From NCBI GenBank assembly GCA_049840875.1, contig JASGJE010000014.1, forward strand, positions 124,001 through 188,000: a DNA stretch of 64,000 nucleotides. The letters are read 5' to 3'. Position numbers and translations under genes: made by a program. Shown piece after piece: positions 32,031 to 40,450 of the stretch. The first letter of the stretch is position 1. Every line of letters starts with the position of its first letter. Below the pieces are notes generated by a model. That model did no database searches. It was not told the origin of the DNA and was given only the letters and a program-made list of their open reading frames with translations. The DNA comes from JAFDYH01 sp049840875. Its GTDB lineage: Bacteria > Bacteroidota > Bacteroidia > Chitinophagales > Chitinophagaceae.

Positions 32031-34172
32031 TCAAACCACTTTTTTTACGAACAATCTACCAGAATTAATCGCCAGTACCACGTCGCTAAGCGCCATTACC
32101 AGTGCGCCGAATGTAGGTGTTAGAAGCCCAAATGCAGCGACAGGAATTGCGATTATATTATAAGCAAAAGCCCAAAAGAGATTTTCTTTAATAGTAAGGT
32201 ACGTATGCCTGCCAAGGCCCAATGCCATTGGCAAATTCTTCAACCCGTGATTCATTAATACTACTTGTGCTGTCTGCATCGCTATTTGTGATGCATCACT
32301 CATAGATATGCCAACTGTGGCTTTAGCCAATGCAGGTGCATCGTTGATTCCATCGCCAACCATTGCGGTTGGTGCGGCAGTGCTTTTATCTGTAATAATT
32401 TTTAATTTTTGTTCAGGCGTTTGTTCTGCAATTACTTCATCAATGTTTAACTCGTCGGCTAATCGTTTTGCTTTATCATATTTATCACCGCTTAATAAAA
32501 TTGTTTTGATGTTTTTTGCCTGCAGGTAGTTGATTACAGATTTTGCTTCAGGCCTTATTTCGTCATTCACATCAATCCATCCAAGCAATTGATCGTTCTT
32601 CAAAATGTACACGTTGTGAAGTTCATCCTTTGTAAGATGGGCAGCCCCCTTATAAGAAACGGCGTAATATTTATTTCCTTCTGCATCTTCAGCCTGCATG
32701 CCCAATCCTTTGACTTCTTCAATTTTTTTCCAGCGCAATTCGTTTTTTACTTTCCACTCTGCGCATATTGATTTTGCAATAGGATGATTAGAATATTTCT
32801 CCAAAGAATATACCACGCGTTTAAACTCTTTATCCGGAAGGCCTTGAATTGCCAACTGCCAATTACTGATCGCAAACTTCCCCGTCGTCAACGTTCCGGT
32901 TTTATCAAATACAACCTGTTGAATATTTTTAAATAATTCCAAACTAGTCGCATTGCGGAATAAGATTCCGTTTCTTGCTCCTCTGCCCAGGCCAACTGCG
33001 ATAGCAGCAGGTGTTGCAAGACCCATCGCACATGGACAAGCGATAACAAGCACAGCAATGCTTCTCATCAATGCAGGAGTGAATTCTTTCAATATAATCC
33101 AATTGGCAATAAGTGTAACCAACGCAACTCCTAATACAAGCGGCACAAAAATGGCGCTTATTTTATCTGCTAATTGTTGTACCGGCGGTTTTTCACCTTG
33201 TGCTTGTTTTACCAGGTTAATGATACCTGATAAAACGGTATCATTGCCCACTGCGGTTACCTGCGCTTTCACAGTGCCTTCCTGTAAAATACTACCACCA
33301 ATCAACTTGTCTTTTACGTATTTCTGTACAGGAGCACTTTCACCTGTTATAATAGCTTCGTTAACATTTGCTTCTCCCCAAAGTATTTTGCAATCCATTG
33401 GTACTTGTTCACCACTTTTGATGAGGATAAGATCGCCTACTTGTAATGCACTATTTTCTACAGGAAAAACATGCTCTTCATGCTGATCATCGTATGCAAT
33501 CATATTCGCCATCATCTTTTGTGATTGTACCAATGCATCAAGTGATCGTTGAGTTGAAGCAATTGTTGCTTCTTCGAGATAATTGCCTAGGAAAACAAGT
33601 GTTATGATGGTAACTGTCGTTTCATAAAACATAAAGTTTGCAGCCTGCCCGGTTAAAGTGCCATACAAACTATATACAAACGAAGCTGATGCGCCTACAG
33701 CTACAAGAACGTTCATGTTTGGCATTCCGTTTCGTAAACTTTTCCATGCGCTCTTTCCAAAAAAACTCATTCCAACAACGAAAACAGGAAGAGTTAATCC
33801 TAACTGTACCCATGGATTCATCAACCAGTGAATATGAACTCCCGGTATCATATTTACCATTAACAATAGCGTAAAAGGCAAACAAACCCAAAATCGCTGC
33901 AGGTGTGTTGACAAAAGCCCGGAGCCTTGTTCGTCATGAGGATGACCACCATGTTGTTGAATATCGTGTTTAACCTTATAACCAAGATCATCAATACCCT
34001 TTGCTAATTTCTCTTCCGTTGTTGCGCCATTCAGATCAAAGCTTACATCACCTGTCGCAAAGTTTACTTTGACATTCTTACCGCCTTGTTTTTCTATGAA
34101 TTTGTGAATAGTTAAGGCGCAGTTTGAGCAATCCATCCCATCCACCTTCCATTGAATCTTTTCCATCCCCAT
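32031..34172 (-). CDS. Copper-type P1B-ATPase (CopA-like)
   Basis: A 713-residue heavy-metal-translocating P-type ATPase. An N-terminal HMA domain has GMDCSNC (CxxC) at about residue 13. The membrane part includes the CPC metal-binding motif ACPCAMGLATPAA. The actuator domain has TGES, the P-domain DKTGTLT and GDGINDAPALA, and the nucleotide domain the HP motif SNHPIAKS. The CPC and single HMA indicate copper(I)/silver export. The start is 34172 or the ATG two codons later. A stretch NWQLAIQGL matches a dispersed repeat inserted in frame. Confidence 0.93.
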   Translation of the reverse strand: MGMEKIQWKVDGMDCSNCALTIHKFIEKQGGKNVKVNFATGDVSFDLNGATTEEKLAKGIDDLGYKVKHDIQQHGGHPHDEQGSGLLSTHLQRFWVCLPFTLLLMVNMIPGVHIHWLMNPWVQLGLTLPVFVVGMSFFGKSAWKSLRNGMPNMNVLVAVGASASFVYSLYGTLTGQAANFMFYETTVTIITLVFLGNYLEEATIASTQRSLDALVQSQKMMANMIAYDDQHEEHVFPVENSALQVGDLILIKSGEQVPMDCKILWGEANVNEAIITGESAPVQKYVKDKLIGGSILQEGTVKAQVTAVGNDTVLSGIINLVKQAQGEKPPVQQLADKISAIFVPLVLGVALVTLIANWIILKEFTPALMRSIAVLVIACPCAMGLATPAAIAVGLGRGARNGILFRNATSLELFKNIQQVVFDKTGTLTTGKFAISNWQLAIQGLPDKEFKRVVYSLEKYSNHPIAKSICAEWKVKNELRWKKIEEVKGLGMQAEDAEGNKYYAVSYKGAAHLTKDELHNVYILKNDQLLGWIDVNDEIRPEAKSVINYLQAKNIKTILLSGDKYDKAKRLADELNIDEVIAEQTPEQKLKIITDKSTAAPTAMVGDGINDAPALAKATVGISMSDASQIAMQTAQVVLMNHGLKNLPMALGLGRHTYLTIKENLFWAFAYNIIAIPVAAFGLLTPTFGALVMALSDVVLAINSGRLFVKKVV

Positions 34173-34196
34173 GTTGCAAATTTTGTTGCAAATTTA
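34172..34196 (-). promoter_or_regulatory. Copper-ATPase promoter with 12-bp direct repeat
   Basis: TGTTGCAAATTT occurs twice in tandem (34172-34183, 34184-34195). On the minus strand the second copy contains TAAATTTG (34189-34196), a Bacteroidota -7 box, so the repeat may be both the -7 element and an operator for a metal-responsive regulator encoded elsewhere. Confidence 0.5.
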
Positions 34197-34262
34197 CAAA
34201 AGCTTATTTCGACCAGTTTACGCAGTTCGGAATATCTTGACAACGCTGTTGCTATTCACTGT

Positions 34263-34270
34263 TAAATTTG
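34263..34270 (+). promoter_or_regulatory. -7 promoter element of tsaE (possibly leaderless)
   Basis: TAAATTTG matches TAnnTTTG and ends four bases before the tsaE ATG at 34275. If active, transcription would start at or within the first codon, giving a leaderless mRNA. Confidence 0.4.
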
Positions 34271-34274
34271 TGCC

Positions 34275-34700
34275 ATGGAATGGAAGTTTACGCTGGCTGA
34301 AATTCAAAAAGTTGCAAAGGAATTTTGGAATGAAATAAATGGTGTAAATGTTATCGCATTTCATGGAAACATGGGGGCGGGAAAAACAACGTTTATACAT
34401 GCATTGTGTGATACAAAGGGAGTTCGTGATATCGTTGGCAGCCCTACTTTTTCATTGATCAATGAATATAGTTTCAGGGAAGATGGTATAGACAGAAAGA
34501 TTTTTCACATTGATCTTTACCGCTTGAACGATGAAGAAGAGGCAAGGCAGGCTGGAATTGAAGATTGCTTTTACAGCGATCATATTTGTTTCGTTGAATG
34601 GCCCGAAAAAACACCAGGTCTGTTACCTGATGATGTAATTCACGCATCAATAGAGGCAATTGATAGCGAAACAAGAAGAATACGAATCAGCGGGAAATAG
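34275..34700 (+). CDS. tsaE: tRNA threonylcarbamoyladenosine biosynthesis ATPase TsaE
   Basis: A 141-residue P-loop protein that, with TsaB, TsaC and TsaD, makes the t6A37 modification of ANN-decoding tRNAs. Walker A is GNMGAGKTTFIHALC; the SPTFSLINEYSF and IDLYRLNDEEEARQAGIEDCF blocks and VEWPEK are diagnostic. Length is standard. It is upstream of ald on the same strand, an association seen elsewhere in Bacteroidota. Confidence 0.95.
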   Translation: MEWKFTLAEIQKVAKEFWNEINGVNVIAFHGNMGAGKTTFIHALCDTKGVRDIVGSPTFSLINEYSFREDGIDRKIFHIDLYRLNDEEEARQAGIEDCFYSDHICFVEWPEKTPGLLPDDVIHASIEAIDSETRRIRISGK

Positions 34701-34791
34701 TTATTTTTGATTGACGATAAAACAGTTAACCGACTTTTTCAAAGGGTATATTCTGTATTCCCGAACCACTAACCGAAACCTGTAACCGTAA

Positions 34792-36006
34792 ATGAGTCAG
34801 CAGCGACCAACGATAAGTACTTCATTCAGCTATGAAACCCTGGAAGAGACCCTGGATATAAAGCCGAAAAGCTCGCAAATGCATATCGGTATTCCAAAAG
34901 AGATTGCTTTCCAGGAAAATCGTGTAGCCCTCACGCCTGATGCGGTTAGCGTATTGATTAGCAATGGTCATGCCGTCTCCATTGAGCATAATGCCGGCGA
35001 CGCTTCGCATTACCGCGATAAAGATTATAGTGAAGCTGGCGCCAAGATCGTATATGACCGTGCAGAAATTTACAGGGCGCCTATTTTGGTAAAAAGCGCA
35101 CCTGTGATAGAAGAAGATCTTCCTCTTCTGCAATTAAACCAGGTCATCATTTCCCCCATTCATCTCTCGGTACTGAAAGCAGAGATTTTGCAGAAGATGA
35201 TGGATAAAAGAATAACGGCTATTTCATTTGAAAACCTCAAAGACGATAGCGGTTCCTATCCCATTGTACGAAGCATGAGCGAAATAGCCGGTAGTGCCGT
35301 AATGCTGATTGCCGCACAATATCTCAGCTCTGCCAATCATGGTAAAGGTGTGTTGCTTGGTGGTATCTCCGGCATTGCACCGACCAAGGTTATCATTATA
35401 GGTGCTGGTATAGTCGGCGAATATGCCGCAAGAGCAGCCCTCGCATTAGGAGCTTCAGTAAAAGTATTTGACAACAGTGTATACCGTTTAAAGAGGTTGC
35501 AGAATAACATTGGTCAGCGGCTGTGGACGTCCGTTATAGAACCGCGTATGTTGGCAAAGCAATTAAAAACCTGTGAAGTAGCGGTAGGAGCGCTTGCATC
35601 TGAAACCGGCAGAACGCCTATGGTGGTAACAGAAGAAATGGTGAGCAATATGCGGCCTGGCAGTGTGGTTATTGATGTCAGTATCGATCGTGGCGGCTGT
35701 TTTGAAACCTCAGAGATTACGTCACACGAACATCCTATCTTTTTAAAATACGGGGTTATTCATTATTGTGTTCCAAACATTCCATCCGGTTTTTCCCGCA
35801 CTGCCTCGCAGGCTATTAGTAATGTGTTGATGCCTTTGTTAATGGAAGCGGGCGACGAAGGCGGTTTTGAGAATTTATTATGGCATCGCATACATTTGCG
35901 GAATGGCATTTATTTATTCAAAGGAGCATTGACTAATTTTTATCTGAGTGAGCGTTTTGATCTTAAATACACCGATTTGAATTTGTTGATTGCAAGCCAG
36001 CGCTAA
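34792..36006 (+). CDS. ald: Alanine dehydrogenase
   Basis: A 404-residue NAD-dependent dehydrogenase interconverting L-alanine and pyruvate plus ammonia. The N-terminal domain begins GIPKEIAFQENRVALTP with the catalytic Lys/His region (PILVKSAPV, IISPIHLS) and the Rossmann domain has KVIIIGAGIVGEYAARAA. The active-site region near FETSEITSHEHPIFL and YCVPNIPSGFSRTAS is present. An N-terminal extension of about 30 residues precedes the usual start, as is common in Bacteroidota. Confidence 0.93.
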   Translation: MSQQRPTISTSFSYETLEETLDIKPKSSQMHIGIPKEIAFQENRVALTPDAVSVLISNGHAVSIEHNAGDASHYRDKDYSEAGAKIVYDRAEIYRAPILVKSAPVIEEDLPLLQLNQVIISPIHLSVLKAEILQKMMDKRITAISFENLKDDSGSYPIVRSMSEIAGSAVMLIAAQYLSSANHGKGVLLGGISGIAPTKVIIIGAGIVGEYAARAALALGASVKVFDNSVYRLKRLQNNIGQRLWTSVIEPRMLAKQLKTCEVAVGALASETGRTPMVVTEEMVSNMRPGSVVIDVSIDRGGCFETSEITSHEHPIFLKYGVIHYCVPNIPSGFSRTASQAISNVLMPLLMEAGDEGGFENLLWHRIHLRNGIYLFKGALTNFYLSERFDLKYTDLNLLIASQR

Positions 36007-36011
36007 AAAGA

Positions 36012-37154
36012 ATGGGAAAAAAGATATCCCTTTTCCTTGAAAAATTTCGCAGAGTTACTTCCGGCGGATATTATATGCCGGAAATAGATGGGCTACGTTT
36101 TATTGCAGTGTTTTGGGTGGCAGCCCTCATGCATACCACTAACTTCATCAACGTAAAATTTTATGATAGTAAATTATTGCCTTCCTATGCTGCAGGGGTT
36201 GCAATAGAAGGCGGCTACGGAGTTTCGCTGTTTTTTATAATAAGCGGTTTTATACTGGCATTTCCCTTTGCAACACAATATTTACAAAATGGGAAAAAAG
36301 TCGCCTTGAAAGAATACTATCTCAGGAGAGTTACGAGACTGGAGCCACCCTATCTTGCCGCTTTATTGATTGCATTTGTTGGCCTGGTATTCATTAACAA
36401 GAAGTTTTCGTTTGGCGAACTACTGCCACACCTTGGCGCATCTGCAATTTATTCGCATCAATACATTTACGGAGAGAGGTCGTGGGTTCTCGGTGTTGCC
36501 TGGTCGCTCGAAGTAGAAATCCAATTCTATATTGTTGCTCCATTGATGGCATTTATTTACAGAATCAGGCAAGCCCGGATTCGCTACCTGGTCTTTTCAA
36601 TTCTGATTACTGTATTTAGCATATATGCATTTAACAGGTTCTGGTCCGGGCAGACCGGTATTCAATATTCCATGCATTGCTTCCTGCTTGGTATGTTACT
36701 TTGCGACCTTTATATAAATGGAGTCCGCCTGAAAGGAAATGAAAACTATTGGTTTGGCGCCGCGTTGCTGCTCTTTTTGTTAATGCCATTGCTCATATCG
36801 ATTTATGACATGCCTTCCTATCTTTTAAAACATCTTCTCTTAGCGTTGGCTTTTTTTGTAGGAATTACGAATAGTAAAATGAAAAAATTGTTAAGTCTTC
36901 AGATCATCAGTATTATTGGCGGCATGTGTTATTCAATTTATCTGATCCACTTCATGATAATGTCGACAGCGTTTCCCCTGCTGCAAAAGATTGTAATAAC
37001 GAATCACTGGATTGCATTTGGTGTTTATTTTTTATTGATTATCATCCTCGTATTGGTTGGCGGAATGGTCTTTTACAAATTTATCGAGCAGCCCTGTATG
37101 AAAAAGGACTGGTACAAAAAGCTATTTCGTAAAACAAAAACAGCCGCCAGGTAA
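36012..37154 (+). CDS. Acyltransferase 3 family membrane protein
   Basis: A 380-residue integral membrane protein of the AT3 (OatA/NodX-like) family. It has about 10 TM segments, the family block EIDGLRFIAVFWVA near the N-terminus (the usual catalytic His position is shifted; LMHTTNF is nearest), SGFILAFPFA and RVTRLEPPYLAALL, VAWSLEVEIQFYIVAPLM. It probably O-acylates a surface glycan or lipid. It starts 5 bp after ald. Confidence 0.9.
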   Translation: MGKKISLFLEKFRRVTSGGYYMPEIDGLRFIAVFWVAALMHTTNFINVKFYDSKLLPSYAAGVAIEGGYGVSLFFIISGFILAFPFATQYLQNGKKVALKEYYLRRVTRLEPPYLAALLIAFVGLVFINKKFSFGELLPHLGASAIYSHQYIYGERSWVLGVAWSLEVEIQFYIVAPLMAFIYRIRQARIRYLVFSILITVFSIYAFNRFWSGQTGIQYSMHCFLLGMLLCDLYINGVRLKGNENYWFGAALLLFLLMPLLISIYDMPSYLLKHLLLALAFFVGITNSKMKKLLSLQIISIIGGMCYSIYLIHFMIMSTAFPLLQKIVITNHWIAFGVYFLLIIILVLVGGMVFYKFIEQPCMKKDWYKKLFRKTKTAAR

Positions 37155-37175
37155 AATTTTTTGCCATTTTCTTAA

Positions 37176-37213
37176 TTAAACGTTTGTTTAAATCAAACAT
37201 TTGTTTAACTTTG
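37176..37213 (+). promoter_or_regulatory. TetR-operon promoter overlapped by a 33-bp operator palindrome
   Basis: A -33 TTTG (37183-37186) and a -7 TAACTTTG (37206-37213) are spaced by 19 bp, a full Bacteroidota promoter. The region 37176-37208 is an imperfect palindrome with arms TTAAAC/GTTTAA and inner TGTTT/AAACA. The operator covers both promoter elements, which implies that TetR represses its own efflux operon. Confidence 0.7.
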
Positions 37214-37236
37214 CGCCTCATTTCGGGAGAACAACT

Positions 37237-37866
37237 ATGGAATACAATGACAAACAAGTACAGATAATGGTAGCAGCCGAAGAGCTGTTTGCGGAAAAGG
37301 GCTTTGACGGTACTTCTGTTCGGGATATTTCAGATAAGGCCGGTGTAAACCTGGCAATGATTTCCTATTATTTTGGTTCTAAGGAGAAATTGCTGGAGGT
37401 TTTATTTACTTACCGTGCTGAGAGTTCCGTATTAAAAATGGAGAGTTTGTTGCAGGATAAAGCTTCTACTCCATTACAAAAGGTCTATCATCTCATCGAT
37501 TATTACATTGACAAATTTCAAAACCAGACATGCTTTCATAAAATCATGTCTCGTGAACAGGTGCACAATTACAGAAATGCGATCACAGAGTCTATAAAAA
37601 CATTTAAACGAAGAAATCAGGCATTGGTACAGCAATTGATACTGGAAGGACAAAAGAAAGGAGAGTTTAAAAAGAATATTGACGTTCCTATTATGATGGC
37701 CACGCTGGTAGGTACCGTAAGCCATCTTATAACCACTCAGCACTATTATCGCGAGATGAATAACCTTGAAGGGATGTCCGATGAAGACTTCAATAAACTC
37801 ATAAAGAAAAAACTAAGCCAACATTTAAAATTTCTATTTAAAGCAATATTGACACATGAAGCGTAG
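37237..37866 (+). CDS. TetR-family transcriptional regulator of the efflux operon
   Basis: A 209-residue repressor. The N-terminal HTH is AAEELFAEKGFDGTSVRDISDKAGVNLAMISYYFGSKEKLLEV in outline (AGVNLAMISYYFGSKE is the recognition helix); the C-terminal domain is helical and ligand-binding. The ATG at 37237 is chosen because the earlier in-frame TTG overlaps the promoter. It is the first gene of the efflux operon and overlaps the TolC gene by 11 bp. Confidence 0.92.
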   Translation: MEYNDKQVQIMVAAEELFAEKGFDGTSVRDISDKAGVNLAMISYYFGSKEKLLEVLFTYRAESSVLKMESLLQDKASTPLQKVYHLIDYYIDKFQNQTCFHKIMSREQVHNYRNAITESIKTFKRRNQALVQQLILEGQKKGEFKKNIDVPIMMATLVGTVSHLITTQHYYREMNNLEGMSDEDFNKLIKKKLSQHLKFLFKAILTHEA

Positions 37867-39193
37867 ATTAAACACACTTTTATCATTTGCAACGGTCTTT
37901 TTGCTGATGACTTCTCAGGCGCAGGAAAAGAAGGTCATCACATTATACGATGCAATTGATTTAAGTATCAAGAACAGTCACCAGTTGAAAAGTGACCAGG
38001 CTAAGATTGATGAAGCTACGGCCGAACTAAAAGAAGCCGTTGAAAAAAAATTACCCAATGCAACTGTATCAGGATCTTATCTCCGTCTGAACAGCGCCAA
38101 TTTCGATCTCAAAACCGGGAAGAACGACAGCAGCGGTTCAGGCAGTGGTGGTGGATCGCCCAAGGTGAATCAGTTGGCATATGGTTTATTAAACATTTCT
38201 CTTCCCATTTATTCGGGTGGCCGTATCCGTTATGGAATTGAATCTTCCCGTTACCTTGCAGAAGCTGTGAAACTGGATGCAGACGCAGACAAAGATGCTC
38301 TCATTCAAAATACAATTGAAGCTTACGCTAATTTATTCAGATCCAAAACAGCAGTTAAACTGGTTCGTGAAAACCTTCAGCAATCTGAGCAACGAGTAAA
38401 GGATTTTACTAACCTGGAAAAAAATGGCATCCTTGCGAGGAACGATTTATTGAAAGCACAATTGCAATCATCTAACCTTGAATTGAGCCTGCTCGATGCA
38501 GAAAACAATGCACAGCTTGCAAACCTGAATATGAACCTGATGCTTGGTCTGCCCAATACTACCGACCTGGAAATGGATACATCAAATATTGAACGTAAGA
38601 ATGATACAAGAACCCTCGATGAATTTGTACAGGTGGCTAAACAAAATCGTAAAGATGTATCGGCGCTTGCGCTGAGAAAAAAAGCAGCGGATGTAGGAAT
38701 AAAAACCGCAAAAGCAGATATGTTGCCGTCTGTCCAGTTGACCGGTGGCTATATAGCCGCTGATGTGCCGAATGTATTTACTGTAACAAATGCATTGAAT
38801 ATCGGCGTTGGCGTTTCTTATAATATTGCGTCGTTATGGAAAACAAAATCAAAAATACAACAGGCAAATGCACAGGTTACGCAGATTGTAGAGTCACAGG
38901 CCATGCTGGATGATAATGTAACAATGCAGGTAAATAAAAGCTATCTGACGTTGATCAGCAACCGCAAAAAAATTGAGGTGAATGGCACAGCTGTAGAACA
39001 AGCAGAAGAAAATTACCGTATTGTAAAGAATAAATTTGACAATAGCCTCGCTACTACTACCGACTTATTGGAAGCAGATGTGGCACAACTGCAATCAAGA
39101 CTGAATTATGTACTGGCACGTGCTGATGCCTTTGTGTCTTATCACAAACTTTTACAGGCGACAGGCACTTTAAGCACCGATTTAAAAAAATAA
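37856..39193 (+). CDS. TolC-family outer membrane efflux protein
   Basis: A 445-residue protein with signal peptide (LSFATVFLLMTSQAQ) and two OEP repeats of long coiled-coil helices, typical of TolC: IDLSIKNSHQLKSDQAKIDE near the start and VAKQNRKDVSALALRKKAAD at mid-length. A Gly/Ser stretch (SSGSGSGGGSPK, about residue 90) lies in an extracellular loop. It forms the outer-membrane duct for the adjacent HlyD/DHA2 pump. Confidence 0.93.
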   Translation: MKRRLNTLLSFATVFLLMTSQAQEKKVITLYDAIDLSIKNSHQLKSDQAKIDEATAELKEAVEKKLPNATVSGSYLRLNSANFDLKTGKNDSSGSGSGGGSPKVNQLAYGLLNISLPIYSGGRIRYGIESSRYLAEAVKLDADADKDALIQNTIEAYANLFRSKTAVKLVRENLQQSEQRVKDFTNLEKNGILARNDLLKAQLQSSNLELSLLDAENNAQLANLNMNLMLGLPNTTDLEMDTSNIERKNDTRTLDEFVQVAKQNRKDVSALALRKKAADVGIKTAKADMLPSVQLTGGYIAADVPNVFTVTNALNIGVGVSYNIASLWKTKSKIQQANAQVTQIVESQAMLDDNVTMQVNKSYLTLISNRKKIEVNGTAVEQAEENYRIVKNKFDNSLATTTDLLEADVAQLQSRLNYVLARADAFVSYHKLLQATGTLSTDLKK

Positions 39194-39224
39194 CAAGAAA
39201 CTAAAAATTATAAAGCTGTTTACA

Positions 39225-40328
39225 ATGGAAGCAACGAATACTGAAACACAACAGGCTCCGAAAAAGAGAAACCCCATTTTCCCTATCATTCTTTTATTAT
39301 TGGTAGTAGGTGGCGGATGGTTTGGCGTATCCAAATACATTCACGGTCTTCATCATGAGGAGACAGACGATGCGCAGGTAAGCGCCGACATCAACATGAT
39401 CATTCCCCGCATTTCAGGTTATGTATCTGAGATAAGAGTAAAAGACAATCAATTGGTGAAGAAAGGCGATACTCTTGTGGTACTGGATAACAGGGATTAC
39501 CTGCTTAAGTTAGATGAAGCAGAAGCTGCATTGACGGTGGCAAAAAGCAATCTTGATAATGCGAAAGCAATGTCAAACGCATCAAGAGCAAACATTGCGA
39601 CATCTAAAGCATCTATCGGTACTGCAGATGCGCAAATAGAAGCCGCAAAAGTAACCGTATGGAGAGCTACACAGGACTATGAGCGTTATGCAAACCTGAT
39701 AAAAGATCATTCAATAACACAACAACAATACGAGCAGGCCCTGGCTGCTAAGCAAACTGCAGAAAAACAATTAGCGATCCTGCAAGAACAGAAGAACCAG
39801 GCAGCACAGCAAACCAATGCCGTATCAGTTCAAAGTAATGCTACTGCCCAACAAATCGGTATTGCAGAATCAACGATCAAACAAAAGCAGGTTGACATCG
39901 ATGCAGCGAAATTGAATCTATCCTATACTGTAATCATCGCTCCCGAAGCCGGCAGAGTTTCGAAGGTGAATATTCAAAGCGGACAGTTTTTACAGGCAGG
40001 GCAAGCATTATTCAGCATTGTACATAGCACTAGTGTTTGGGTTGTAGCGAATTTCAAGGAAACGCAGTTGGATAAAATGAAAGAAGGCCAGAAAGTGATT
40101 GTATCTGCAGATGCATATGGCGGACATAAGTTCGAAGGTGTATTGTCTTCGTTTTCTCCGGCAACCGGCTCTACGTTCGCTTTGTTACCTCCTGACAATG
40201 CAAGCGGAAACTTTGTAAAAGTAGTACAACGCTTACCGGTGAAAATTGAATTTACAGACTCGAATGATTCGCTGGTACATAAGCTTCGTCCAGGTATGAA
40301 CGTGATCGTTGATGTGCATTTGGATTGA
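39225..40328 (+). CDS. HlyD/EmrA-family membrane fusion protein
   Basis: A 367-residue periplasmic adaptor: one N-terminal TM (FPIILLLLVVGGGWFGVSKY), then ETDDAQVSADINMIIPRISGYV (the EmrA/HlyD biotinyl-lipoyl start), a long coiled-coil hairpin (residues about 110-230, QQQYEQALAAKQTAEKQLAI) and the beta-barrel ending in LRPGMNVIVDVHLD. It connects the DHA2 pump with the TolC duct. Confidence 0.94.
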   Translation: MEATNTETQQAPKKRNPIFPIILLLLVVGGGWFGVSKYIHGLHHEETDDAQVSADINMIIPRISGYVSEIRVKDNQLVKKGDTLVVLDNRDYLLKLDEAEAALTVAKSNLDNAKAMSNASRANIATSKASIGTADAQIEAAKVTVWRATQDYERYANLIKDHSITQQQYEQALAAKQTAEKQLAILQEQKNQAAQQTNAVSVQSNATAQQIGIAESTIKQKQVDIDAAKLNLSYTVIIAPEAGRVSKVNIQSGQFLQAGQALFSIVHSTSVWVVANFKETQLDKMKEGQKVIVSADAYGGHKFEGVLSSFSPATGSTFALLPPDNASGNFVKVVQRLPVKIEFTDSNDSLVHKLRPGMNVIVDVHLD

Positions 40329-40345
40329 TAAGAGTTTGCTTGGGA

Positions 40346-40414
40346 TGGTTTGATTGTTTTATGGTTTAATTGTTGTTTCTAACATAACAATCAAACAATT
40401 TAGCCATCAAACCA
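40346..40414. repeat. Inverted A/T-rich repeat between HlyD and DHA2 genes
   Basis: TGGTTTGATTGTTTTATGG and its near-inverse AGCCATCAAACCA with AACAATCAAACAATT form roughly 30-bp imperfect arms around a short loop. It lies inside the operon, so it may be a dispersed repeat or an mRNA-processing structure rather than a terminator. Confidence 0.45.
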
Positions 40415-40450
40415 TAGTTTAAGGTTTTCAGATTTAAAGTGTTTTAGGTT

